Below are positions 29,462 to 39,440 of a DNA stretch of 64,000 nucleotides, piece after piece. Position numbers and translations under genes: made by a program. Positions within the stretch are counted from its first letter, which is position 1, and every line of letters starts with the position of its first letter. Source of the DNA: Stentor coeruleus (taxonomy: Eukaryota > Ciliophora > Heterotrichea > Heterotrichida > Stentoridae); NCBI GenBank assembly GCA_001970955.1, contig MPUH01000024.1, forward strand, positions 62,001 through 126,000, written 5' to 3'. The notes beneath the pieces were generated by a model. It had not been told where the DNA came from. It saw only the letters and a program-made list of their open reading frames with translations, and did no database searches.

Positions 29462-30775
29462 TTAAGGATAAGGAATATATTCTTCTAAAAACTCTCTCCT
29501 ATCCAATATTTCTTGTGGGATTTCCACTTTAACTTTTTCCTTAACTTTCTCAGGTATTTTACTTCTTTCCATGCCTATCCTCCCAGTTTTTTTAATAACC
29601 TTTTTCTTCCTCCTCTCTAAAGTTTCTGATATTTCTTTAGCTTTTTCAATTTCTTTAAGTTTAAGATTTTCAACATTCCTCACCCTCCTAAGTTTATCAA
29701 CTTCTTTTTCTTTTATCCTAAGCCCTTCTTCTCCAAGTAATTTTGATTTATTAATCTCTGCACGTATCGAATTCTCTAAAGTTTCAAGCATTTCAAAATC
29801 TGAAGGATAAGTCCCCATATCTCCACCTATAGTCAAAAAAATATCAACTAAAGAATCATGAATATTTTTCATAATTTCAAAACTAATTAATGGTTTTTCT
29901 ACATGCTCATCTAACATTCCAGAAAGTTTTGTGCTAAGCATTTCTTTATTTCTTTCAATAGTTTTAATATTTGTACTAACTTGTTCAATATCATTTTCAA
30001 GTTGTTTTATTTCGTTGTTGTTTTTAGATTTTAGGTTTTCTAAATTGATTTCCCCTTCTTGAGCTTGTTGGATTAGAAATAAGTTTATTTTTTCTAATGA
30101 CATTATGCTTTGTAATAAGTTGTTGGATGAATAAAGGGTTTCAAAGTTTTCAGTCATGAATGTGACGGACTTTTCAGGGTCAGGTGAAGCTGAGAGTTCT
30201 TCGACAAAGGTTTTTAGTACTACTAACTGACGGAGTTCTTCAGTGTTTCTTTCGTATATCCCATATAAATGGTCGATTTCTTGTTGTAACTCATTAATTT
30301 CTATTTGCTTTTCAATGCGCTCTTTGGTTTTTTTTTCAGCCATATCAGCCCTTCTTTTAGCTTCAGTTTTTAAATTTTCTTCGTATTTCTCAACTCGCAA
30401 AAGATTGTCTTCCAAGCATTTGGCGGCTTTTTTATGTTCCTCTTCACGTGAATGGGCAATGGTATCAAGGAAAGATATACTGTTTTTCTTGTGCTCGATT
30501 TTCTTTTTAGTCAACAAAATTTCCCTTTTCCTTAAAATCAGTTCTTGTATGTTTTCTCGATTAAAACTTCTACTTCGTTGGTTTTTTTTGAAGGATTGCT
30601 CTAATGGGGAATTTGGTCTTCTTAGTTCTTCTAGTATTTGACTAGTTCTTTTGTTCTGTCTTACATGCACTGGTATCAATCTTTGTTCAGCAGTACTCGC
30701 TCGTTCTTCTACCCGCTGTTTTTCTCTCATCAAGTACAGTTCAGGATCTGTAATAGGTAAAGAAAATGGATTCAT
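29462..30775 (-). CDS. CFAP100: CFAP100-like (DUF4200) axonemal coiled-coil protein
   Basis: A 437-residue protein, mostly coiled coil. The N-terminus MNPFSLPITDPELYLMREKQ matches the CFAP100/CCDC37 opening (NPFxxP..D..xxRxK). The DUF4200 region (about 80-200) has ILRKREILLTKKKIEHKKN, then EEEHKKAAKCLEDNLLRVEK and ETL-type heptads, followed by LVVLKTFVEELSASPDPEKS, like the YKxFLxxLSPxEW element of the family. CFAP100 (MIA1 in Chlamydomonas) forms the MIA complex with CFAP73 near the I1 inner dynein arm and regulates ciliary beating. A CFAP73/CCDC42 relative is the alternative. The gene ends 7 bp from the mitochondrial gene, which is transcribed toward it. Confidence 0.7.
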   Translation of the reverse strand: MNPFSLPITDPELYLMREKQRVEERASTAEQRLIPVHVRQNKRTSQILEELRRPNSPLEQSFKKNQRSRSFNRENIQELILRKREILLTKKKIEHKKNSISFLDTIAHSREEEHKKAAKCLEDNLLRVEKYEENLKTEAKRRADMAEKKTKERIEKQIEINELQQEIDHLYGIYERNTEELRQLVVLKTFVEELSASPDPEKSVTFMTENFETLYSSNNLLQSIMSLEKINLFLIQQAQEGEINLENLKSKNNNEIKQLENDIEQVSTNIKTIERNKEMLSTKLSGMLDEHVEKPLISFEIMKNIHDSLVDIFLTIGGDMGTYPSDFEMLETLENSIRAEINKSKLLGEEGLRIKEKEVDKLRRVRNVENLKLKEIEKAKEISETLERRKKKVIKKTGRIGMERSKIPEKVKEKVKVEIPQEILDRREFLEEYIPYP

Positions 30776-31440
30776 TCAAAAAATGTTTATATAAATCTTA
30801 CACTTTTATTTAATGAAGACTTAATATTGGAACTATAAATTTTATACCTGAAAACAAAATCGGTTCTGGCTTCGTCATAATATGTTTATGTTTAAAAGAT
30901 AATGGTAAAAAAAAATTTTTAGGGGTTATTTAATAACTGTAAAAGAAAGAAAAAATTTTAAAGGGTAAAAAGGAGAATAAAGATAGAGGGTAAGTTTAAT
31001 CAGCAATTTTGAATAGAAATGATAAGTTAATAAAAGGTAGTGTTACGAAAGAGTTGAAATTAATGATCAATCAAAAAGAAATAACGCAATTAAGCAAATT
31101 TTATAACATAAGAAATTATTCTTTTTTAAAATTTGTAGTAAAAATCTATATAAAACTATCATATATTTTCATTACTAATCTACACACAAAAAATATAATT
31201 ATATCAAAACACAAAATCTAAAATACAGCATCCTATAACCATAAAAAACATGATTTCCCCAACAATACTCATATTTTCATTTACATTTCTTAAATACATT
31301 TTAACATAAAACCTTTTTGGCCTATACTCTAATCTTAACAAAACATAAAATCAAGTTTTCTAACTTTTATCACTGATAATAATATTCTAAACTAAAATAC
31401 TATTCAAAGAAAATAATAGACTAATATTACACAGATTGAC
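30776..31440. other. intergenic, divergent region
   Basis: About 665 bp. A short minus-strand frame at 30878 (MTKPEPILFS, followed by GTATAAAATTTATAG) looks like a first exon, but it does not join the CFAP100-like frame. From 31200 to 31440 the plus strand is C-containing and G-poor. Otherwise nothing is seen. Confidence 0.45.
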
Positions 31441-32322
31441 ATGTTAGCTAGGTTTTTCTCCAGACTATTGCAAGCTCCAGAAATGCCACTAGTTCCTTAC
31501 GAGTTGCTACCAAGAGCTGCTGTTGTGAGGACGAAAATTGAAATGCCTCCTGAAGATGTATGGCTAACAAAAAGAATGCATGATCTTGACATATGTTCTA
31601 GAGCTCAAGCTGAAAAAATGCTATCGGCAGGGATGATTAAAGTTAATGGACAAAGAGTTTGGATTAATCAAAAAGTTGATGAAAATAGCGTGATTGAAAT
31701 AGCTTCACGCAAAGATACAAATACAAAATTATTCCCGATACCAGAGTCTGTGAAGATTTGGAAGTTCTACAAGCCTGCAGATTTTACAACAACTTTAGTT
31801 GATCCTTATAAGCGTAAGACAATTTATCATTATTTAGACACAACTAAGTTCCCAAGAATTGAAGTGTTTCCTATTGGCCAATTGGATTATCATTCAGAAG
31901 GCCTTGTATTGTTGACTAATAGTAAGGATTTAGCTGAAGCAACAGAGTTTTCCTTTTCAAGTTTATTAAGAAAATACGAAGCTAGAATAAACGGAAGAAT
32001 AAAGCAAAGATTAATTGATGAGATTTGCACTGGGATTTTATGTGGAGGGAAAAAATTTAGACCAATGCATATATGGGCTCCTAAGAAAGATTCGAAAAGC
32101 AAAAATGTGTGGGTTAATGCTGCACTTACAAGATCACACCCTAGAGAATTAAGATCAATTTTTGAAAGAAAACATATGCATGTTAATAGACTTATAAGGA
32201 CTTCATATGGACCATATAAACTTTCAGGACTTAAACCAGGGGAATTTGTTGAGACTCAAATCCATTTAAAATTGCACAAACTACTGTTTAATTACTACAA
32301 AGTAAAATCCCTTAAAGAGTAA
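31441..32322 (+). CDS. RsuA/RluB-family RNA pseudouridine synthase, probably mitochondrial
   Basis: A 293-residue protein. An S4 RNA-binding domain lies at about 42-95 (VWLTKRMHDLDICSRAQAEK, then GMIKVNGQRV). The catalytic domain follows with the conserved block FPIGQLDYHSEGLVLLTNS, equivalent to GRLDxxTxGLLLLTND, in which Asp is the nucleophile. The N-terminal 35 residues (MLARFFSRLLQAPEMPLVPY and on) are basic and hydrophobic and would serve as a mitochondrial presequence, fitting a bacterial-type rRNA modifier. GTLRNWHPREL-type TRSHPRELRSIFE is also kept. Single exon; the start was chosen as the first Met, directly after a G-poor leader. Confidence 0.87.
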   Translation: MLARFFSRLLQAPEMPLVPYELLPRAAVVRTKIEMPPEDVWLTKRMHDLDICSRAQAEKMLSAGMIKVNGQRVWINQKVDENSVIEIASRKDTNTKLFPIPESVKIWKFYKPADFTTTLVDPYKRKTIYHYLDTTKFPRIEVFPIGQLDYHSEGLVLLTNSKDLAEATEFSFSSLLRKYEARINGRIKQRLIDEICTGILCGGKKFRPMHIWAPKKDSKSKNVWVNAALTRSHPRELRSIFERKHMHVNRLIRTSYGPYKLSGLKPGEFVETQIHLKLHKLLFNYYKVKSLKE

Positions 32323-32671
32323 GCAAATCATTTAAAATTATTAGATCAGTTCTATATTTTTTTAAGCTTTTAATCATTTTATGGACTTGTGTAATGATAG
32401 ATTGTAATTAGGTATATTAAGACTTTGTATTTTATGTGCATATTAAGATCTCCAAAAGTTAAATATAAGTTAATTTTAATATAATCAAAATCGAATATAA
32501 GGAATTGACTGTCGTACAGAATTTTCATTTTATTGGTTTTTCTCTGTGAAAAGTTAAGTTTTTTATTTTTTCTTATGATTATTTTAAGATTTTCTCTAGT
32601 TTATTTGACAACTTCTTATTATTATATGATCATTTCTTACTTCTTTCATATTTTTTCCAAGTAATTTAAAA
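32323..32671. other. intergenic region, no gene seen
   Basis: About 350 bp between two plus-strand genes, G-containing and then T-rich just before the next start. Nothing else seen. Confidence 0.4.
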
Positions 32672-35600
32672 ATGCTAAAAGGCAATCTGACTAGAGAAAT
32701 CCATGAAATCCAAGATCTCAGAGGTAAAAGGAAAAAAACTAACAAAAAAAAATCCTTATCAGCAAAACGTAAAAACCCAGTCGAGCTTAAGAGCTTGAAA
32801 AACGAAGAAATCCTTGAACAAAAGCTGAATAGTACCAAAAAACCCCCGTTGTTTAAAAAACAGTCCTTAACAACTTGCAAAATGAACTGTTTAAGTCCAA
32901 AAAGGTCTACAAAAAACACTAAGAAAAAAATTGTCTTACAAAACCTACCTGCTGGAGTTCATTATTCAGATACAGAAAAGTCATCAAAACGAAACGATAA
33001 AATCAGGGCCCAGTCTAATTTAGAGCATTCTTTAAAGAATAAATTAGAATTATCACAAAAAGTCCTTAGTGCTAAAAATACCAGCCCAAGCCGAGTTGAG
33101 CATATCATCAAAACTTCTTTGAAAAAAGCTAAGAAAATCAAAACTACCAAGGAAAAAGAAATAAAACAGAAAATCGCCATGAACGAAATCAAAAAACTTG
33201 AACAAAAACATCAGAACAAATTGATCCGCCAGTTGAATTTACACAAATTCAAGAAAAGGAAAGCCACCCCTCAAACTACACAGATAATCAATAAACCTAA
33301 AAAAGATAAACTTATTCAGATGTTATTATCTTTAAAAAACAACAAAGCTAAATACAGATCGATTTCTTCAAGAAGGCCGGTTAAAGAAAACCAAAAAACA
33401 ATGAAAAACATGAGAAGTAACAGTGTTGGAAAAGAGTATTTTGTTACAGAATTCAAACCTTATGAAGATAATGTAATAAGTTATGGTGATCAAGTTTCAT
33501 CTAAAAAAATCAGAACATTTCGAGAAAGTTCAAATAATTTAGGAAATGATTATAGCGAATCTGAACATGATGAAGTTAAAAAAAAAAATAGAAGTACTAG
33601 GGTTAAAGTTAAGAGAAATATAAGTTTAATAGATACAGATGAACTTGATATATCACCTGAACCACAAAATAATGAGAATCCTATAGAAAAAAACTTGAAT
33701 TTATATAAATATGAATTCGAAGATAGGAATAGTGAAGAGTTTTCAAGCCTTGAAGATTATCATGATTTAGACTATGAAGATTCGGATTCTGAAGAAGAAT
33801 TTAGTGAATATAAAGAAAATTTTATTGAGTCTAAAGAATTTTATGAGGATTATAAAAATGATTATGAAAAACCTTTGGAGAAAAAGTGGGGTGTTAGAGA
33901 AGAGAAAGTAGAAAGCGAAAATAGAATAGAAAAAAATCAAGAATATACAAAAAATATAGAGAAAGATTTTCATGCTGAAAAAAATAATCTTAAAATTACT
34001 GAATCTCATAACTTTCTTAAAAAAAATATAGAAAAAGAACTGAAACCTCATATAATATCACAAACCACAGAAAGCATAAAAGGGATCTTAGCAGACGAAA
34101 ATCCTAAACCTTTAAAATCAGAACATAAACCCAACAAAGATAAACTTGATGAAGGAGAAAAAATTATTAAATCCAAATTCCTATTATCATCCGATAACAA
34201 AAAATACAAAACCGAAGATAAAACCAGCATCCATCACAAACCAGATCCTTTTCCAAAGCACTCAAGGTCCAAACAGAATTTTGCCGCAACAACAATACAA
34301 AGGGCATTTCGAAATCATATAAAAAACCGCAACTTATCAAAATCCTCTCAAAGCATATACCAAGACATGATCAAAGACCAAATCGGTTGGCGAAAAGCTC
34401 AACTTCTCAGTTTAGAATACTTAAAAGAAAAAGAACTTGAAGACTTACAATCCATATCTGAAGTTATGGGACACAACACCCAAATTCAAGAGCTTTTATC
34501 CCATACAATCTCTCAAAGATATGAACAATTCACAAAACTTTTTAAAGAAAATATTGATAACATAGAAACTGCCCTGATAGAAAAAATGGACACAGGAGAA
34601 ATTATTGAATTTTCTAATATCATAAAAGATAAAAAAGATACTATAAATAAAATCATTGAAGAAACAAATCTTAGCTCAACATTACCAAAGCAAGAACTTG
34701 AGAGTATATTAAAAGAAGCAAATTCAATTATTTCTAAAGAATTAGAAACTGAAAGTTTTTCTGTACCAACAGTTTCAACATTATCTCAAACAGTTTTTAG
34801 TATAAACGACGATAATATAACTCATAAAGAAAAAATTAAGAGGAATATAGGTATTTATGTTGAAGAAACAGATATCAGCATAAAACCTATAAAAAAAATT
34901 GTAGAAGATAAAAAGTTTATAGAAGAAGAAAAAAATCAAGAAAATGATATGAAGAAATTCAATGACGAGATAAGGAAAAAACTTGAAGAAAGTAAAAAAA
35001 AGAAAAAAGCTGAGGACGAGATGAGGAAAATAGCTGAAGAAAACAGGGATAAAAAAAATGATAATGATAAAATAGACAAAAGTCCTCAGATATTAACTGA
35101 AGTTAAAGAGATTAAATTGAAAACAATATCAATAGGAGATATTGCAAATATAGATAATCCTATGTTAAGTCCAATTTTCTCTGAGTCTATGAATTTTCCT
35201 AATGTAGTCAGTCCTGTACTTATAGAAAACAATATGTTTACAAGTGGAGAAGGATCAGGGTCACCTTTACCATCAAGACCATCAGCTCCACTTATGTTTT
35301 TAGATGTTGATGATTGCAATATTTCTTTAGAATCTTTATTAAATTCATCAACTCCTAATAATAAACGTGGATTGCAAGGATTACCTTTACTTAACCTTGG
35401 AAATCTACCTCCGAATATTAACCCGATTATATCATCAGAACCAAGAATTCAGACTAACCCTAATTTTGTTAAAGATTTCATTAAAGATGTCTTAGGGAAT
35501 ATTAATATTCTTACTATTGAAGATGAACTTTTAAAAGGTATTGATAAAAACCCATTAGAAATTTTAACACAAATGCATGAACTTGATTTAGGAAATGTCG

Positions 35601-36130
35601 TTGATAGAGGGACTTATCCGGGAATTTTAAACATCCCGGATATAGTTGAAAATCTTTTTGATGACTGTGGAAACGAGGATATAGTATCAACTCAAAGATT
35701 CATAAACAAAGCTGATAGGATACATAAAATTATGATTCTTACTGTTGCTGATGAATTATTACAAAAATATCGACCTTATGGAACTCGTGGAGTTCCTATG
35801 ATATGGAGTGATACAACAAGAATTTTTACAGGACCTAGGAAATCAACGCATGAAATATTAGTAGATGTTGTAAATGAAATTGAAGATCTCGCTCGATGTG
35901 AAGTTGGGAAAATTGCTACTGAAGAAATGATTTTTTCAAATGGGAATTTGGATGAAGAACTACTTCAGGATATAAGAGAAGAAACTGTGGCTTATGCTAT
36001 TAAAAAGGAGATTGTGGATGATGAATGGATTTGGGTTGATTATGAATTTGAAGAAACACAAGTTAAAATAGATCTTGCAGATATGATTTTATCTGAACTT
36101 GCTGGAGAGGTTATTCAATTAGAAATATAA
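32672..36130 (+). CDS. large coiled-coil protein with IQ motif and DUF4378-like C-terminus (CEP350/TRM type)
   Basis: A 1152-residue single-exon protein. The N-terminal 250 residues are very lysine-rich. An acidic block follows (about 340-395, with DYHDLDYEDSDSEEEFSEY), then an IQ calmodulin-binding motif at about 535-560 (FAATTIQRAFRNHIKNR), a charged coiled coil at 750-810, and a C-terminal globular domain at about 1020-1152. There, ILVDVVNEIEDLARCE, then EIVDDEWIWVDYEFEETQ and MILSELAGEVIQ match the DUF4378 pattern shared by plant TRM proteins and animal CEP350. These proteins sit at microtubule-organising sites with TON1/FOP. A cortical or basal-body role is inferred from the family, not shown here. 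Confidence 0.6.
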   Translation: MLKGNLTREIHEIQDLRGKRKKTNKKKSLSAKRKNPVELKSLKNEEILEQKLNSTKKPPLFKKQSLTTCKMNCLSPKRSTKNTKKKIVLQNLPAGVHYSDTEKSSKRNDKIRAQSNLEHSLKNKLELSQKVLSAKNTSPSRVEHIIKTSLKKAKKIKTTKEKEIKQKIAMNEIKKLEQKHQNKLIRQLNLHKFKKRKATPQTTQIINKPKKDKLIQMLLSLKNNKAKYRSISSRRPVKENQKTMKNMRSNSVGKEYFVTEFKPYEDNVISYGDQVSSKKIRTFRESSNNLGNDYSESEHDEVKKKNRSTRVKVKRNISLIDTDELDISPEPQNNENPIEKNLNLYKYEFEDRNSEEFSSLEDYHDLDYEDSDSEEEFSEYKENFIESKEFYEDYKNDYEKPLEKKWGVREEKVESENRIEKNQEYTKNIEKDFHAEKNNLKITESHNFLKKNIEKELKPHIISQTTESIKGILADENPKPLKSEHKPNKDKLDEGEKIIKSKFLLSSDNKKYKTEDKTSIHHKPDPFPKHSRSKQNFAATTIQRAFRNHIKNRNLSKSSQSIYQDMIKDQIGWRKAQLLSLEYLKEKELEDLQSISEVMGHNTQIQELLSHTISQRYEQFTKLFKENIDNIETALIEKMDTGEIIEFSNIIKDKKDTINKIIEETNLSSTLPKQELESILKEANSIISKELETESFSVPTVSTLSQTVFSINDDNITHKEKIKRNIGIYVEETDISIKPIKKIVEDKKFIEEEKNQENDMKKFNDEIRKKLEESKKKKKAEDEMRKIAEENRDKKNDNDKIDKSPQILTEVKEIKLKTISIGDIANIDNPMLSPIFSESMNFPNVVSPVLIENNMFTSGEGSGSPLPSRPSAPLMFLDVDDCNISLESLLNSSTPNNKRGLQGLPLLNLGNLPPNINPIISSEPRIQTNPNFVKDFIKDVLGNINILTIEDELLKGIDKNPLEILTQMHELDLGNVVDRGTYPGILNIPDIVENLFDDCGNEDIVSTQRFINKADRIHKIMILTVADELLQKYRPYGTRGVPMIWSDTTRIFTGPRKSTHEILVDVVNEIEDLARCEVGKIATEEMIFSNGNLDEELLQDIREETVAYAIKKEIVDDEWIWVDYEFEETQVKIDLADMILSELAGEVIQLEI

Positions 36131-36233
36131 ATTAATAGAATGTTATTATTTATAAGTAAATTATCTCATATTAAGATATTAAACTCATTTCCAATTATAT
36201 TCACCTATAAAAATCATTTTAATAAATTCTTTA

Positions 36234-37499
36234 TCATAAATCCTTAATATTATCTTCAGCCCCTTGACTTGGACTCATCACAGTACGATCCCTAAAAGAA
36301 ATTTCATCCACAGTTTCAACCCTCTCACATCTTCTACAATATAAAAACAAAAAAATCCCAACTGAAGGTAACAAAACAAAATTCGATGCAATCGCTAACT
36401 CAGGTCCAGATTTAACACAAACATCTCTATCTGAGCAATCATTATTAGCAACTCCATCACTATAATCAAACCATGCAATAATACTAAAAACATTAAAAAT
36501 CACAAGTAAAATTGCATATCCCTAAATATTTTATACATAATTCAAATACTTCCACCCATATTCTCTTTTTTTAGTAAAAGATATAAGACATTGTATATAT
36601 AAAGCAAATAATATAAGAGAACAACCTTGTAAAGAAATATACGATTCTGAAGCTAAAGCGAATTTTTTATATTTTTGACAATAGTTTGAATCATTATTAG
36701 CACTACAAGCTGTACCTTGAAGACAAGACCAGCTCATCCATTCTACAGTATCACAATTAGAACATCTCAAAAGGCTTCCAGAGTAATTTTCTGACTTAAT
36801 CCAATCTTCAACAGTTAAAGATGCAAGATTTAAAGTAAGGGTTACAAAAGCAAAAATCAATGATGTATATAACCAAATTGTTCCTGAAATCCAAAGAAAG
36901 GGTTTATGTATATAATTTGCTTCTTCTTTTACTTCAGAATTTATAAATGCGTATATAAAAATCCCAAGAGTTATCCCCATTAGAATACAATTAGCTATTA
37001 TAATACTAGCTCCTGAACTTATACATATAGATGGTTTTTTTTCTAAATCATTTTCAATTGAACAACTACTCCCAGCTTCAGTATATCCAAACCATATAAA
37101 TGTTCCTAACAAATGGAATATAAACATGGATATTGGAATTCCTAATATGGATATTGAAGAACCTGATGGGAATCTGAGGATTATTAGAATAAGTTTTTCT
37201 ATGAATAAAATTGACATTAATAAAGACGCAAATTCAAAGACTAGAAATGAGAAGCTTGCTTTGTAAAGGTCTTTGTATAAGTTGCAGTCACCTATTTTGT
37301 TTTCATTTCTACATGTACTACGGGCTAGGCATTCAAAATTCCAATTGTCTTGAAACTGATCACAGTTAGTGCAAGAAATGAGTCCAAGAGTTTTGTTAGA
37401 TTTTATAATTGACCAGTTTTTTGTCGCAAAAGCTGAGATAAGTAGGGAGAAATTTACTAGTAACAGTAGGAGGATTGTTAGAAATAACAGTAACTTCAT
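36234..37499 (-). CDS. internally duplicated eight-helix membrane protein, claudin/tetraspan-like
   Basis: Exons 37499-36537 and 36521-36234 flank a 15-nt intron at 36522-36536 (GTATAAAATATTTAG). The protein has 416 residues and a signal-like first helix. It consists of two homologous four-helix halves. Each first extracellular loop has W followed by a paired-cysteine motif and two more cysteines: TLGLISCTNCDQFQDNWNFE then CLARSTCRNE, and GSLLRCSNCDTVEWMSWSCL then QGTACSAN. The W..GL..C..C layout recalls the claudin/PMP22 loop signature, but I would not name it a claudin. A second loop in each half also carries a D-C pair (SSCSIENDLEKKPSICISSG; NNDCSDRDVCVKSG). Function unknown, surface location likely. 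Confidence 0.65.
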
Positions 37500-38344
37500 T
37501 TTATATTTGATGTTTAAGTATGATTTATTTTGTAATGGGGGTAAAGTTATAATGGTTTGATAATAAAGTAATGCTTTGAATAAAAATAAGGGATTTTATA
37601 GTTTTTGTTTTGGTAGAGAAAAATCCGATATTTTGATATTAGTTTTGATGAATAAATTTATAGAGAGATAAAAAGACTATTTTTTAGGGTATTGATTAGG
37701 AAATAAGGAAGTATGATTGTTGTGAGAGAAAAAAAAGCTGTAGATATTTTTGAAAACTGCTTATTGATTATTTATACTTAAAATCTTAAAGACTAATTCT
37801 TAAAAATTATCATTTATAAAACTTATGCTTAGAGGTTTATTTTATAACCTTTAATTCATTTAGCTTATTTTAAATTATTATTACTCTATGCATCTTGTTG
37901 TAATATATTTTTTAAGCTTTGGTTTCTAAAAATGATTATTAATAATTAGTCTCATCCTAAAACATCAGTTAATTTTCAAGCTTTTTTTTCATTTCATCCT
38001 AATTTTTATCAGTTTATTATACAATTTTTATTTCATGAGAAAATTGTCCATAAGCTTCTCCTAACGATATTGATTTGATGATTCAGAGTTTGATAAAAAT
38101 AAAGATGAATTTATTGATTGCATAGAGTTAAAATACATAATGACACAAAAGTCTTTGCTTTAAGTTTTAATTAGGCCTTAGATCAATATCATACTTTTTT
38201 ACATTTGAGCCAAAAAAAATCTTATACAATAAAAATATTTATTCCCTTTAAAAATTATCAATTACACAAACCCAAAAATAGCATCCAACATTTCAAAATC
38301 CTTCTATAAATCCTAAGAAAACCATTAATATATATATAATTTCC
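37500..38344. other. long intergenic region upstream of the duplicated membrane protein
   Basis: About 845 bp. The left part is C-poor on the plus strand, and 38160-38344 is G-poor. It contains an EF-hand-like relic (listed separately). No complete gene seen. Confidence 0.5.
38077..38163 (+). pseudogene. relic of a calmodulin-like EF hand
   Basis: A short open stretch reads FDDSEFDKNKDEFIDCIELK, then YIMTQK. The 12-residue loop DKNKDEFIDCIE has Asp1, Asn3, Asp5, Ile8, Asp9 and Glu12, a complete calcium-loop pattern, followed by the ELKYIMTQ helix like calmodulin ELRHVMTN. Stops occur immediately before and after and no 15/16-nt intron connects it to more EF-hand sequence. It is best read as a leftover fragment, or chance resemblance. 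Confidence 0.35.
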
Positions 38345-39262
38345 TCAACACAAAAAAGCAACTATTATAATAGTCATATTATCACATCCTAATCCATTAG
38401 TGACCTTAGGTGCTATAGCTCTATCAAGTATTTCTTCAGCAATAACCCCAAGGCTAAACCCTTTATTAATTTTTTCCTGAACAATATTCACACATTCCTG
38501 TGATCCCATTTTTTCCCAAACTCCATCACACCCAATAACCAAAAACTTATCCTGATCTTCCAAACTTATCCTTACAATCTCCGGTTCACAAATCACAGGT
38601 TGGCAATTTTTAGGTAAATTCGGGACATTTTTAAACCTAAAATCCCCAATCGACCTTGTTAAATTCAATCCTCCATTAATCCTTCCTTCTATAATCTTTG
38701 CCCCAGCTTCAATAATCCTATTCTTTTCATTTAATAATGAAGGTTTATGATCAGTAGATAAACTCATAGCCACACCATTTCTATTTAAAATACATCGACT
38801 ATCTCCAGCATTAGCTACAAAAATTTCATTATTTCTAATAAGCACAACTATAGCTGTACAACCTTTATTCATATAAAGATTTTTTTCTTTAGCAGGATAA
38901 TTTGATGGAAGGTTTTTAGATATTCGGTTAAGTTCTTTTATTCCTTCTGGGGTTAAAATCAACTCATCCATTCGATAAAATGTTCTGATTAAAGCATTTG
39001 TCAAATCATTTGCTTCATATTGAGAACAAGAAAGGAATTCATAAGTAAAATGTCTTGCTACATATTCAGAAACCTCACGGCCGCCATGACCATCAAAAAT
39101 ACCAAAGATCATTGTGCTTTCATCTAAGGCAAGGTTTATAAGTTTTGCATCTTCCATTGATAAACGCCATCCTTGCATTTCAGAACTCCCAAAACGCACA
39201 AAACTATTTTGCCCTGTTAGAGTACGTTTGTGTGTATTAGGTTTAGTTAGATAATTCCCCAT
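38345..39262 (-). CDS. PP2C-type (PPM) serine/threonine phosphatase
   Basis: A 305-residue protein beginning MGNYLTKPNTHKR, an N-myristoylation-type start. All PP2C metal and phosphate motifs are visible: MQGWRLSMEDA, GIFDGHGGREVSEYVA, VANAGDSRCIL, DHKP, LNLTRSIGDFRFK, VIGCDGVWE and GLGCDNMTIIIV. Length is normal for a single-domain PP2C. These are Mg/Mn-dependent phosphatases that oppose stress, cell-cycle and calcium-kinase signalling. The myristoyl-PP2C form is known in ciliates and apicomplexans and may act at membranes against N-acylated kinases such as the CDPK at 4812. Single exon. Confidence 0.95.
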   Translation of the reverse strand: MGNYLTKPNTHKRTLTGQNSFVRFGSSEMQGWRLSMEDAKLINLALDESTMIFGIFDGHGGREVSEYVARHFTYEFLSCSQYEANDLTNALIRTFYRMDELILTPEGIKELNRISKNLPSNYPAKEKNLYMNKGCTAIVVLIRNNEIFVANAGDSRCILNRNGVAMSLSTDHKPSLLNEKNRIIEAGAKIIEGRINGGLNLTRSIGDFRFKNVPNLPKNCQPVICEPEIVRISLEDQDKFLVIGCDGVWEKMGSQECVNIVQEKINKGFSLGVIAEEILDRAIAPKVTNGLGCDNMTIIIVAFLC

Positions 39263-39440
39263 ATTCAGGTATATAGTTATAAAATCTTATTATCTTTAAA
39301 GTTCTTTTATGTTAATTATCATGAAAAATTATAATAAAACTAGGATTGTATACAAAATAAAAGGAAAAAATATAAGAATTTCATTTAGAATATAAGTTTA
39401 CAAACAAAATCTTAATCTAAGCGGGAAATAATAATCAAAT

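Noticed and set aside
30834-30878. A first exon (MTKPEPILFS) with a good 15-nt intron (GTATAAAATTTATAG) upstream of the CFAP100-like gene.
   Set aside because: After splicing the frame stops within eight codons and does not join the CFAP100-like start, which itself begins with the family's conserved NPF motif.
31009-31221. A 70-codon plus-strand frame before the pseudouridine synthase.
   Set aside because: It begins at a non-ATG codon and has random-looking content.
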